The position numbers were made by a program, and so were the translations under genes. Below the pieces are notes generated by a model that made no database searches, had not been told where the DNA came from, and was given only the letters and a program-made list of their open reading frames with translations. Below, piece after piece: positions 52,748 to 62,100 of a stretch of 64,000 nt of DNA (positions are counted from its first letter, which is position 1; every line of letters begins with the position of its first letter). Origin of the DNA: CAZAYY01 sp964489525. GTDB taxonomy: Bacteria > Chloroflexota > Anaerolineae > Anaerolineales > JABWBV01. The stretch covers positions 1-64,000 of the forward strand of contig CAZAYY010000012.1 in the NCBI GenBank assembly GCA_964489525.1, written 5' to 3'.

Positions 52748-53845
52748 TTAAACTTTCACCAATATCGGTGTGCCGTGACCCACCTGGTGCCACTTACCAG
52801 GTTCCGGCGTAAATACAGGGGTGGTCCAACGGAAGAGCCATTTCGATTCTTCGGAACGCATATTCACACAGCCTTTGCTCATCCGGCCGCCGTAATTATC
52901 ATGCCAATAGGTGCCATGAAAAGCCACACCATGGTCGGCGAAAAATCCAACCCAGGGCACCCCGGGCAGTTCGTAAGCGTTAATATCATCGGTCAGGTTG
53001 CCATTGCCCATATGCCGCACTGGCGTTTTCATGTGAATGTTAAACTCACCGCGCGGCGTTTCTGTGGGAATTTCCCCAGGAACCGGGTTCAAAGTAGGAA
53101 TTCCGGTTGAAACTTTGGTTTCAAAAACCACATTTTCCCCTTCAAAAGCAGTAAGCACCTGGTTCCGAAGAGAAATTTCAATGCGTTTATTGGTCACATT
53201 GGGGGAGATCGGTTCAAATTCCTCCGGGGCAACCCGGCGCATATGGGCGGCAGGCACCATATATTTCACTTTAAGCAAATCATCCGTGATGATGTACCAC
53301 AATCCACCATCGGGGCCGGTATCTAACCCGGTCACCCAATGGGTAGATTCATAATACAATCGGTACAAAGGCACCCAACCCGTCGCCGGGTTGAATTGGT
53401 AGGAACGGGTAAAGGGGACCGTTACTTCAAAAACCTCTCCTTCTGGTTGGATGTTGTACACCACCGGGTTGTTGACCGCGTGAACGGTCGGTAGGTGGGC
53501 TGAATGCATGTAGCCTTCGGGAACCCGGTACCAGCGCGGGTTGTGAGCAGGCCCGTGAGGAGAAATGATGGTCTCCAAAACAGGCACCAGTTGGTCACGA
53601 GGGTAAAACTTCAGGACCGGGCTGGAAAGGGAAGGAATTTCGTGCACGGTATCGCGCCGGATACCCACCCGCACCATTTTCCGGATGTAACCAGGCTCTG
53701 CGTCCGACATGATCAAGCCAGACTGCAGTTGAGAAAGTTTATGGTTGGCGGAGGAAAGCAAACCCGTGCCAGGCAAAAAACTGCCCAACAAAGCCAGTCG
53801 AGTCAAATTTAAAAATTCTTTACGGTTGATCTCTTTGTTCGCCAT
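52748..53845 (-). CDS. L,D-transpeptidase (YkuD), paralogue 2
   Basis: 365 residues. The start INRKEFLNLTRLALLG is like the Tat-like signal of the other two but with Arg-Lys. The SH3-like part ends at about 220; the catalytic loop is AFHGTYWHDNYGGRMSKGCVNM. Same architecture and family-wide motifs (WYRV-GGY/EGY-VHSA, YELPGVPW) as paralogues 1 and 3. It is the last gene of the lipoprotein/transpeptidase/transpeptidase operon, 9 bp after paralogue 3. Confidence 0.9.
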   Translation of the reverse strand: MANKEINRKEFLNLTRLALLGSFLPGTGLLSSANHKLSQLQSGLIMSDAEPGYIRKMVRVGIRRDTVHEIPSLSSPVLKFYPRDQLVPVLETIISPHGPAHNPRWYRVPEGYMHSAHLPTVHAVNNPVVYNIQPEGEVFEVTVPFTRSYQFNPATGWVPLYRLYYESTHWVTGLDTGPDGGLWYIITDDLLKVKYMVPAAHMRRVAPEEFEPISPNVTNKRIEISLRNQVLTAFEGENVVFETKVSTGIPTLNPVPGEIPTETPRGEFNIHMKTPVRHMGNGNLTDDINAYELPGVPWVGFFADHGVAFHGTYWHDNYGGRMSKGCVNMRSEESKWLFRWTTPVFTPEPGKWHQVGHGTPILVKV

Positions 53846-53854
53846 AATGTTATC

Positions 53855-54979
53855 TCACCGAATGATGATTTGCGTGCCAAAGCCGCGCGTATCCACATCA
53901 TTATACCCATGCAGGGGGGTTACCCAGCGAAAAATCCACCAGGCATCCGGGTTGGGCAGGTTGATGCAGCCCCGGCTCATGCGCACGCCAAAATTATTGT
54001 GCCAGTAGGTGCCGTGAATGGCGTAGCCATCCGGGTGAAAAAAGACGGTCCAGGGCACCCCCACCAATTCATAATCTTCCAGGTTGTCCGTAAGGCGGCC
54101 TTCACCCATGTGTTTGGATGCCAGCTTCACCGTTACATGAAAAGTGCCAGTTGGGGTTTCGGTGGGCAGTAATGTGGAGTCTGTGCTTTCCGATGAATTC
54201 CTGCGCCGCACCCCGCTGGAGATTTTGCTCTCTAACACCAGGGTATCTTTTTCATATGCCTGCAGCAGCTGGCGGGACAGGTCTACCTCGATGCGTTTAT
54301 CGGCAAAAGCCAGGTCTGGTTGAATGGGAGCAATTTCATCGGGCGTGAACAGGCGAAAATGGATTGCGGGGGCGTGGTATTCCACCCGGGTTAACTCATC
54401 CCAGATACGGTACCACGGCTGGCCGTCTGGCCCTTCATCGATACCGGTAACCCAATGGGTCGTTTCATAGTACAGCCGGTAAAGCGGGTTCCACCCGGAC
54501 GATTCGCCAGCCTGGCGAGTGTAGCGCAGGGTTTGGGTATAGGGGACGGTTACCTGGGCAAGCTGCCTGGGCGCTTCAACCTGGGAAGGAACATCCACCT
54601 GGTGCTGAACTTTGACCTTTTGAATATACATGCTGTGAACATACCCGCCCCAAACCCGGTACCACAATGGATTCCAGGCCGGGCCTGTTTCTGGGAACAC
54701 CTCATCGTAAAGGGTCAGGATTTCATCTCGAAAACGCTGGCGAACAATCCGGGCCGAATCCTGGGGCAGGCTGTGCACGCTGACCTGAGAGGACGCCACC
54801 CGGCCAAATTGGTTGGTTTCAAAATAATCTTCCTGAGGCAAGGGAAAATCATTCTGCTGGAAGCCAGGCTGGAAAACACTGCCATAAGCAGAAGTAAAGA
54901 AAAGAGACCCTGCAGCAAACCCGCACAGGTTGATAAATTCCCGGCGATTGATGCGGATTTTCCCGGATGGCGTTTTCAT
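53855..54979 (-). CDS. L,D-transpeptidase (YkuD), paralogue 3
   Basis: 374 residues with twin-arginine signal INRREFINLCGFAAG, an SH3-like N-terminal half, and the catalytic HGTYWHNNFGVRMSRGCINL. It is translationally coupled to the upstream lipoprotein gene (4-bp ATGA overlap). Closest in layout to the neighbour at 52.7 kb, indicating tandem duplication; wall cross-linking or protein anchoring is the expected role. Confidence 0.9.
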   Translation of the reverse strand: MKTPSGKIRINRREFINLCGFAAGSLFFTSAYGSVFQPGFQQNDFPLPQEDYFETNQFGRVASSQVSVHSLPQDSARIVRQRFRDEILTLYDEVFPETGPAWNPLWYRVWGGYVHSMYIQKVKVQHQVDVPSQVEAPRQLAQVTVPYTQTLRYTRQAGESSGWNPLYRLYYETTHWVTGIDEGPDGQPWYRIWDELTRVEYHAPAIHFRLFTPDEIAPIQPDLAFADKRIEVDLSRQLLQAYEKDTLVLESKISSGVRRRNSSESTDSTLLPTETPTGTFHVTVKLASKHMGEGRLTDNLEDYELVGVPWTVFFHPDGYAIHGTYWHNNFGVRMSRGCINLPNPDAWWIFRWVTPLHGYNDVDTRGFGTQIIIR

Positions 54980-55932
54980 TCAATAATCTCCGGGTTGACC
55001 GGGTTTGTGGGCGGCGGCGAAATGAAGCCATTGCGCTCGAGCAAGGCAAGCTGGTCTTTCATATATAACGAAAGCGCTTCCTGGAGGAGGGGCAGGGCCT
55101 CGGGGTCTACCGGCTCAGGCGAGTGCCAATGGAACGTAACCACAGCAAACCCCTGTGAAGAGCCAACGATTAAATCTCTTTGGCCATCAGTCACTGCAAA
55201 TGAATAAATGGGCAGTTCGTCCAAAAACGTCAGGGTAAGCGGTTGGTAATTCAACCAGCTGGTATACAAATTCTTCGCAGCCGAAACGGCATAAAGTCCC
55301 TGTTGATAGGTGGTTTCCCGGTACATAATCAGGGTGAGGGTCGTGCGGTAATCGGTGGCTGTCCAGCGCAAGCCAGTACAGTCCACGCGGCAGGCCCGGC
55401 TGCCCGAACCCCAAAAATCATAGGTGATAATTTCCGGTGGGTCGCGCCAGGCCAACAACGGGCTGTCGGAAGGGCTGGCAGCCAACAACCCATCGCGAGA
55501 AAGGCGCAAATCTTTCAACGGTGGCAGCACGGGTGTGGGGGTAAAGGTGGGTGTAGGTGTGCGCGATGGCGTATGTGTGCGGGTGGGGGTGCGCGTGATG
55601 GTTGGCGACGGACCGTCTGTGGGGGTCAGGGTTTGGGTGGGCGTTTCGGTGGGGGTGCTGCTGGGGGTGGGAGTTTCCGAAGCGGTTGGGGTGGCGGTAG
55701 GGGTAAATGTGCTGGTTGGCGGCAGCGGGCTTGGCGTTTGGGTGGGTGGACGCGGGGTGGGAGAAGGCGGCACCGTGGGCCCTGCCGTGCGGGTGGCCGC
55801 AATGGACAGTTCCACGGCTTCACGGATTTGCGCGGATGGGTTAAATACCGCGCAGCCCTGAACCAAAAAGGCTGCCAAAAAGCCCCATAAAATCCATTTC
55901 ACCAGCCGCGCCGGGCTGCCTGGGTTAACCAT
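54976..55932 (-). CDS. Pro/Thr-rich-stalk lipoprotein, unknown
   Basis: 318 residues. Lipoprotein signal with LVQGC (Cys about 27). A very long Thr/Pro/Ser stalk (about 50-137, dominated by TPT/TPS repeats encoded by GTG-rich simple DNA) is followed by a globular domain (about 140-300) with GSRACRVDCTGLRWTATD and AFAVTDGQRDLIVGSSQG-like strands. I recognise no family. It heads the operon with two L,D-transpeptidases (4-bp overlap), so a cell-wall role is likely. Confidence 0.75.
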   Translation of the reverse strand: MVNPGSPARLVKWILWGFLAAFLVQGCAVFNPSAQIREAVELSIAATRTAGPTVPPSPTPRPPTQTPSPLPPTSTFTPTATPTASETPTPSSTPTETPTQTLTPTDGPSPTITRTPTRTHTPSRTPTPTFTPTPVLPPLKDLRLSRDGLLAASPSDSPLLAWRDPPEIITYDFWGSGSRACRVDCTGLRWTATDYRTTLTLIMYRETTYQQGLYAVSAAKNLYTSWLNYQPLTLTFLDELPIYSFAVTDGQRDLIVGSSQGFAVVTFHWHSPEPVDPEALPLLQEALSLYMKDQLALLERNGFISPPPTNPVNPEIIE

Positions 55933-55997
55933 ACGCGGATTATACTCTGCACAGGCAGCAGAAAGGCCGTTTATATCGGTTAGGGGATGGTTAAAAA

Positions 55998-56591
55998 TTA
56001 TTCAGTCCCGGAAAGGAAAAAGGCCGTAACCGCAAACACAAAACCACCAATGATTAAGTTGATGACCCGACCATCCAAGGCAAAGCCCTGGGCCTGGATC
56101 AGGTTTAACCCCATCGCGGCCAAAACCCCCACCAACGCCCCAAACAAAGCGCCGTACAACGTCCGGACAGTTTCATAAATTACCACCACAATTAAGCCCC
56201 CCACGAAAAGCCCAACCAGGCCAGCGTACAAAATTTGGGCCAGCGTGCTCCCCGCTGAAGCCGGATCTAAAGAAATAAACTGCACAGGCCGCTGCAGGGC
56301 GTCACTTACGCTGATGCCTTTGTAGAGCATCGCGCCAAATCCGCCCAAACCACCCCCAATGGCAAACTTAAACAACAAATCCGAAGAACCAAACAAGGGC
56401 AGCGCCACCGCCCCAGCAACCACACCGGGTAAAAGCCCAAGCATGGCGGCCTGGACCATGAAATCTAAAATCGCATTTCCATCCAAACCCGCCTGCAAAG
56501 CCAGAACACCCTGGAACCAGCCAGAGAAATTTACCCCAGCAACCAGCCCCACCAGCGAACCCCACAGATTGTTAAAAAGGTTTTCGATCAT
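55998..56591 (-). CDS. Small integral membrane protein, unknown
   Basis: 197 residues from the ATG at 56591, which has GAGG 8 nt upstream; the ATG at 56597 is too close to that site. Four to five hydrophobic, Gly/Ala-rich segments. No recognised family. The neighbour upstream is the family A repeat copy 2. Confidence 0.65.
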   Translation of the reverse strand: MIENLFNNLWGSLVGLVAGVNFSGWFQGVLALQAGLDGNAILDFMVQAAMLGLLPGVVAGAVALPLFGSSDLLFKFAIGGGLGGFGAMLYKGISVSDALQRPVQFISLDPASAGSTLAQILYAGLVGLFVGGLIVVVIYETVRTLYGALFGALVGVLAAMGLNLIQAQGFALDGRVINLIIGGFVFAVTAFFLSGTE

Positions 56592-56678
56592 AACCATTAC
56601 CTCGAAAAATTCCTACATGATATTGTATTAATCATACACCCGGCGTCCCGGCACCGCTATCACCCAAATGTACTCAGG

Positions 56679-56821
56679 ATAAGAGTTTCTTAAAGTCAGA
56701 AATTCCTGTGAAAGTCCAGACCCCCGCCCCAGGCCTGGGGACTTTAAAACGATATTGGGACTGGCGCACGCAGCGAAGCCAGCCTGCGCTAGCCCCAAAC
56801 CCCGACTTTAAGAAAGGCCTG
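56679..56821. mobile_element. Family A MITE-like repeat, copy 2
   Basis: 143 bp between perfect 10-bp direct repeats TGTACTCAGG (56669-56678 and 56822-56831). The ends of the core are exact inverted repeats TTCTTAAAGTC (56687-56697) and GACTTTAAGAA (56804-56814). The inner hairpin of copy 1 is present with small changes, and the middle is about 15 bp shorter. It fills about half of the 303-bp gap between the membrane protein and the peptidase gene. Confidence 0.75.
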
Positions 56822-56846
56822 TGTACTCAGGTTAGAACGCAAAAAG

Positions 56847-56868
56847 AAAGGGTGGCAAGCCACCCTTT
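56847..56868 (-). terminator. Rho-independent terminator of the prolyl oligopeptidase gene
   Basis: AAAGGGTGGC-AA-GCCACCCTTT hairpin; on the minus strand it is followed by TTTCTTTTT-like U-rich sequence (complement of 56841-56849). Starts 26 bp after the stop codon. Confidence 0.8.
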
Positions 56869-56894
56869 CGCAAGATCAACATTTCCGAAAATGA

Positions 56895-58994
56895 CTAGGG
56901 TTCCTGTGGATTCATGATTGTGCGTTCCAAAAAACAAAACACATCCACCAACTCTTCAATCACTTTGCGGGTGGGTTTGCCCAGGCCGTGCCCGGCACTG
57001 GTTTCAACCCGCAGCAAATGCGGCGCGGTGCTCCCCGATTTCTCTTGCAGGGCAGCCGCAAATTTCAGCGAGTGCATGGGAACCACCCGGTCATCCGTGT
57101 CGGCGGTGGTAATCAGAATGGGGGGATACCATTCACCTTCTTTTAGATTGTGCAGCGGTGAATAAGCATATAAGAACTTGAAATGCTCCGGGTTCACTTC
57201 AGCGTTGCCGTATTCCGGAATCCAATAGCGGCCTACCGTAAATTTATGATAGCGGAGCATATCCAACACCCCGACATGACATAAAACTGCACCATACAAA
57301 TCGGGCCGCTGAACCATGCAGGCGCCAGTCAGCAAGCCGCCATTGCTGCGGCCCTCAATTGCCAGGTGGGGAGTGCTGGTGTAGCCCTGTTCAATCAACC
57401 ATTCTGCAGCGGCAATAAAATCATCAAAGACGGTTTGTTTGTTCTGGAGCATACCCGCCTCGTGCCATGCTTCGCCGTATTCGCTGCCCCCACGGATGTT
57501 GGCCAGGGCAAACAGGCCGCCCTGCTCAATCCAGGCCAGCTTTTGCAGCATGAACGAGGGCGTTTGGGCAAGGTTAAACCCACCATAGGCGTACAAAATC
57601 GTGGGCGTTTTTCCATTCCGCTCCAGACCCTTTCGGCCAGTAAGGAACATGGGAATTTGGGTGCCGTCTTTGCCGGGATAAAAAACCTGGGTGGTTTCAA
57701 ACGAGTCCAGGTCAAATGGCAGCGCAGCCTGGGCAGAAGGGCCAAACAATACCGGCTCAAGTTCTGCAGTACCCGCCAGGTCACACTGAAAGATGGTGGT
57801 TGGGTACAAAAAAGAGTGGAACGTGATAAAAAACGCTGCAAGGCTTTGCTTGCCCCACAACTCAAAAATGGAGCCGATGGTGGGTAGGGCAATCTCTTTC
57901 AACAACTTGCCTTCCAACGAATAAAGATAAAGCCGGTGGGCTGCATGCACTTTGCGCACCACCACGAAATAATCATGAATCAACATGGCCTGGTGAATGG
58001 CGTGTTCTTCTTCAGAAACAATTTCCTGCCAATGGGTTCGTTCGGGGCGAGTGATATCCACGGCAACAATCCGGCCGTTGGGGGCGTTCAAATCGGTATT
58101 CAAATAGAATACAGAACCACGGTTGCCCACGGGAGAGAAAGCGGCTTCACCATGCTCAACCAACCGCAAAAATTCACCATTCTGCTGCGGGCTGGTTTGG
58201 CGCAAGGAGCGAATGTATAGACCATTGTTTTCACTGGTGCCTAAAAACGCGTAAATAACCAGGTATGCCCCATCATCCGTAACAATGGGCGAAAAACTGA
58301 GGTGTTTGTTCAGCGGGTCTTCATAGATCAGGATATCTTCCGCCTGCGATGTACCCAACGAATGCCAATACACCTGGCTGAAATTGGTTTGGTCTTCGGG
58401 GGGAACCGTTCCAGGTTGGGGATAGCGATTGTAGTAAAAACCTGGACGGCCTTGAAAACCCCTGTAATCCCAGGATACGTTGGTGAAACGGCACCAATGA
58501 ATTTCATCGGGCAGGGTTTCGCCCGTTTGGGTATTCAGCAGTTTTACCACCTGGCGGTCACTGCCGCTTTGCGAAAGAGAATAGGCCAGCAAAGTCCCAT
58601 CTGGGCTGTACGATTGTCCCATTACGGCAATGGTGCCATCGGGGCTGAGCGGGTTCGGGTCCAATAATAGGGAGGGAGCCTGGCCTTCGGTTTGCTGGTA
58701 AATTACGGGTTGGTTTTGCAGCCCATCATTTTTGCTGAAGAAAAAACGGCCGTTCGCTTTGCGGGGGGTGCTGAATTTTGGGAAATTCCAAAGTTCTTGC
58801 AGGCGCTTCTCCCAACGCTGGCGGTTGGGGGTTCCTTCCAGGTAAGCCTGGGTCAGGCGATTTTGCGCCTGGATAAAAGCCCTGGTTTCTGGGGAAGTGG
58901 GGTCTTCCAACCAGCGGTACGGGTCAGCCACAGGGGTGCCGTGATATCCATCTTGAACAGATACTTTATGAGGTTTTGGGTAATCCAAAGGCAT
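56895..58994 (-). CDS. Prolyl oligopeptidase (S9A)
   Basis: 699 residues from the ATG at 58994, with AGGAGA 6 nt upstream; the frame stays open further upstream without a site. N-terminus DPYRWLEDPTSPETRAFI is typical of S9A. A seven-bladed propeller region (about 70-420) and the hydrolase domain follow: catalytic Ser in EGRSNGGLLTG (about 549), Asp in TADTDDRVVP (about 635), His in SAGHGLGKP (about 670). It cleaves short proline-containing peptides in the cytoplasm. It is the second S9 enzyme in the window. Confidence 0.93.
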   Translation of the reverse strand: MPLDYPKPHKVSVQDGYHGTPVADPYRWLEDPTSPETRAFIQAQNRLTQAYLEGTPNRQRWEKRLQELWNFPKFSTPRKANGRFFFSKNDGLQNQPVIYQQTEGQAPSLLLDPNPLSPDGTIAVMGQSYSPDGTLLAYSLSQSGSDRQVVKLLNTQTGETLPDEIHWCRFTNVSWDYRGFQGRPGFYYNRYPQPGTVPPEDQTNFSQVYWHSLGTSQAEDILIYEDPLNKHLSFSPIVTDDGAYLVIYAFLGTSENNGLYIRSLRQTSPQQNGEFLRLVEHGEAAFSPVGNRGSVFYLNTDLNAPNGRIVAVDITRPERTHWQEIVSEEEHAIHQAMLIHDYFVVVRKVHAAHRLYLYSLEGKLLKEIALPTIGSIFELWGKQSLAAFFITFHSFLYPTTIFQCDLAGTAELEPVLFGPSAQAALPFDLDSFETTQVFYPGKDGTQIPMFLTGRKGLERNGKTPTILYAYGGFNLAQTPSFMLQKLAWIEQGGLFALANIRGGSEYGEAWHEAGMLQNKQTVFDDFIAAAEWLIEQGYTSTPHLAIEGRSNGGLLTGACMVQRPDLYGAVLCHVGVLDMLRYHKFTVGRYWIPEYGNAEVNPEHFKFLYAYSPLHNLKEGEWYPPILITTADTDDRVVPMHSLKFAAALQEKSGSTAPHLLRVETSAGHGLGKPTRKVIEELVDVFCFLERTIMNPQEP

Positions 58995-59171
58995 TGGTAT
59001 CTCCTGAAAAAGAATTCGGTGAACAGGGCAAAAACCATCATTGTATGCAACCACTCACCCATCTGCCCGTTTTCGCCGGTGGGGCAAAGGGGTAGCAAAA
59101 CAGCATAAAAGACCCGGAATTAGTTTATCGCGAATCGGGTTGTGCGTATACTGCCCCGAAAACCGAAAAAT

Positions 59172-62100
59172 ATGATAGATTATGATACGATGGAATGCAG
59201 AGAATGTAACTTCACCAACCCGGAAAACGCCAGGTTCTGTTCCAACTGCGGCACCGCCTTGCGCCAACGCTGCCCCAACTGCCAGGTCGAAAACGCAGCA
59301 GGCGTGCGCTATTGTATGTACTGCGGTCACAACTTGCGCACCAACACCCCCCTGGATGAAAACCGCCACACCCGCTTAGCAGCGGCAGTTCCCGCCCGGC
59401 TGATGGAAAAAGTGCGCTCTGCGGCTCACCTCGCCGGTGAACGGCGAACCGTAACCGTGGTGTTCATGGACATTGTCAACTACTCCCAACTTGTCCAACA
59501 AATTGGGGACGAGGCAGGTCGCACCCTGACCACGGAAGTGTTCGACCGCCTGGCGCCCGTCATCTATCGCTATGAAGGCACAGTTGCCCGGCTCATAGGG
59601 GATTCGATGATCGCCTTTTTTGGCGCACCGGTTGCCCACGAAGATGACCCGGTTCGAGCTGCCTGGGCAGCCCTGGAATGTATTCAAAAAGCCAATCACC
59701 TGGCAGAAGATATCCGACGCCAATACAATATCCAGTTTTCGATTCGCGCCTGCCTTAACACCGGCCCTGTGGTCATTGGCGCGCTGGGGGAAGACCTGCG
59801 CTACACGTACACCGACCCGTCGGGTTTGGTGAACCTGGCGGTCAGATTAAAATTTGTTTCCCAGCCTGGCCAGGTTTTGCTGTCTGAAAACACCCACCGC
59901 TTTATATCTGGCTTATTTGAAACCACAGAATTGGGGACAATTGAAGTAACCGTTCCAACCCATGCCCAGGTGCCTGCCCCAAAAAATGAGCAGGGACCGG
60001 TCCGGGTATTTGCATTGGTTAAACCGCGCAACCAGGTAACAGAAGCGCCAGAACAACAGCGTTTCCGCAGTCCATTGGTTGGCCGTGAAACCGAATTGAC
60101 CACATTGCTGCAGCTCACCCGGACGGTTCAAGCCGGGTTGGGACGAGCGGTACTGATTGTGGGTGACCCTGGCCTGGGAAAAACCCGCCTGCTGCGAGAA
60201 TGGAAAGCCCGCCTGCTCATCAAGGAGACGCGGTGGGCCGAAAGCCCGTCCCTTGGACTTTCCCCGGAACCCGGTCCTTCGAATGGCTTCGCCGCAGCGG
60301 TGCAGTGGTACGAGGGGCATTGTTACTCCTATATCCAGGAACGAGCCTACCAACTTTTAAACGACCTGCTTCGCAACATCCTGGGCGTATCCATCATTGC
60401 GCCGGAACATGAAGTTCGCCAGGGGCTGCTTTCGTTATGCAAGCGCCTTTTTGGGGAGCAATATACCGAAACCTACGCATCTCTAGCGCACTTAATGCTG
60501 GTTAAGTTGGATGAAGTTCAGCAAACAACTCTGCAAAGTCTCTCCGTAGATGACCCCCAAGCACTACAAAACCAGTATGCGCTTTCACTTCAGCGATTGC
60601 TGGTTGGGTTAGCCGGGTTGTCCCCGTTGGTGATTGTGTTAGAAAACATCCACTGGGCCGACCCGGCTTCGGCAACGCTGCTCTCCAGGCTGTTCTCACT
60701 GGTGTATAACGAACCCATTCTATTCTGCATGGCCGCCCGACCTGTGCGCGAATCCACCGGCTGGCGGCTGGCAGAAACCGCTCGCGAGACGCTGGGCAGC
60801 AGCTTGACCATGCTTACCCTTTCTACCTTGAAACCAGAAGACAACCTTAAACTGGTTCACCACCTTTTGGGCAGCGAAACCGCCCCTGAATCCATCCGGC
60901 AATCCATCTTGCGCCATGCAGAAGGCAACCCGCTGTATACAGAAGAGATAATTCGCATGTTCGTGGACCAGGAAGTGATTCGCGAGAAAAACGGCAAATG
61001 GATATCCGGAACCGCCAACCGGTTGGTGCGCATTCCAGACAACTTGCAGGGACTGCTTCAGGCACGCATAGACAGGCTGCCCGAAGATGTCAAATACACC
61101 CTGAAAGTGGCCTCGGTCATCGGCCGGCGCTTCACCGTCCGGGTGGTAGCCCGCATCATGGGAATGGAAAATGACCGGGCGGCACTCATTCGCAACCTGA
61201 ATGCCCTGGAAGCAGCTGGTCTGCTGCGGGTTTTTGAAGTGGAACCCGAACTAATGTACATCCACCAACACATTCTGGTACGCGAAGCAGCCTACACCTC
61301 GATTTTGGACGAAGACCGCCGCCGCCTGCACGCAATTACCGGCGAAATTTTAGAAGAAACCTATCAAAACAGGCTGCAAGATGTTGCTCCCCGGCTGGCC
61401 GGCCATTTTCGCGAAGGTGGCGATGTTGTGCGGGCATGCAAATATTATCGGATGGCGGGTGAAACCGCCATGGCATCTTTCGCCAATATTGAAGCCGAAG
61501 GGTATTTCCGCAGCGGTTTGGCGCTGGCAAATGCAGAGCCCAACAACCTGGAAAACCGGGCCACCCTGTTGATTGCCCTCGGCCGGGCACTTTCGCGCCA
61601 GAGCAACTACGAAGAAGCCATCCAACACTGGCTCCAAGCCATTGAACTGTACAAACAATTGGGAGACCTGGACAACATGGCCCGGCAGTATGCCCATGTG
61701 GCCCGCAATGCCAGCCACCTGAATGACTACCCCCTCTGCCTGCGCTACTGCCAGGAGGGCTTACAGGCGGTCAATTCTCTCACCGAAAGCCATGGGCTGG
61801 CCGCACTGCTGCACGAAACCGCCCGGGCTTATCACTTCAATGGCTATCCCAAAGAAGCTCGTGAGCTTTGCGAAAAATCTCTTGAAATGGCCGGGCGGCT
61901 CAACGCAGTCGATATCCAGGCCGATGCGCTGGCTACCTATGGCATCCTGCCTAACCTGGAACCAGAACAAGCCCTCGCATCCTTGGAAAAAGCGGTTGAA
62001 CTGGCTGAATCCGCAGGTTTGCTGCGGATTGCAGCTCGCGCCCATCACAACCTGGGGGCCATGCTGCGCAGCATCCAAAACGACCAGATGAATCCCTCAC

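Noticed and set aside
55530..55770. Simple-sequence GGTGGGGGT-rich DNA as a CRISPR or regulatory tandem array
   Set aside because: It is the coding DNA of the Thr/Pro-rich stalk of the lipoprotein; unit lengths vary and there are no spacers.
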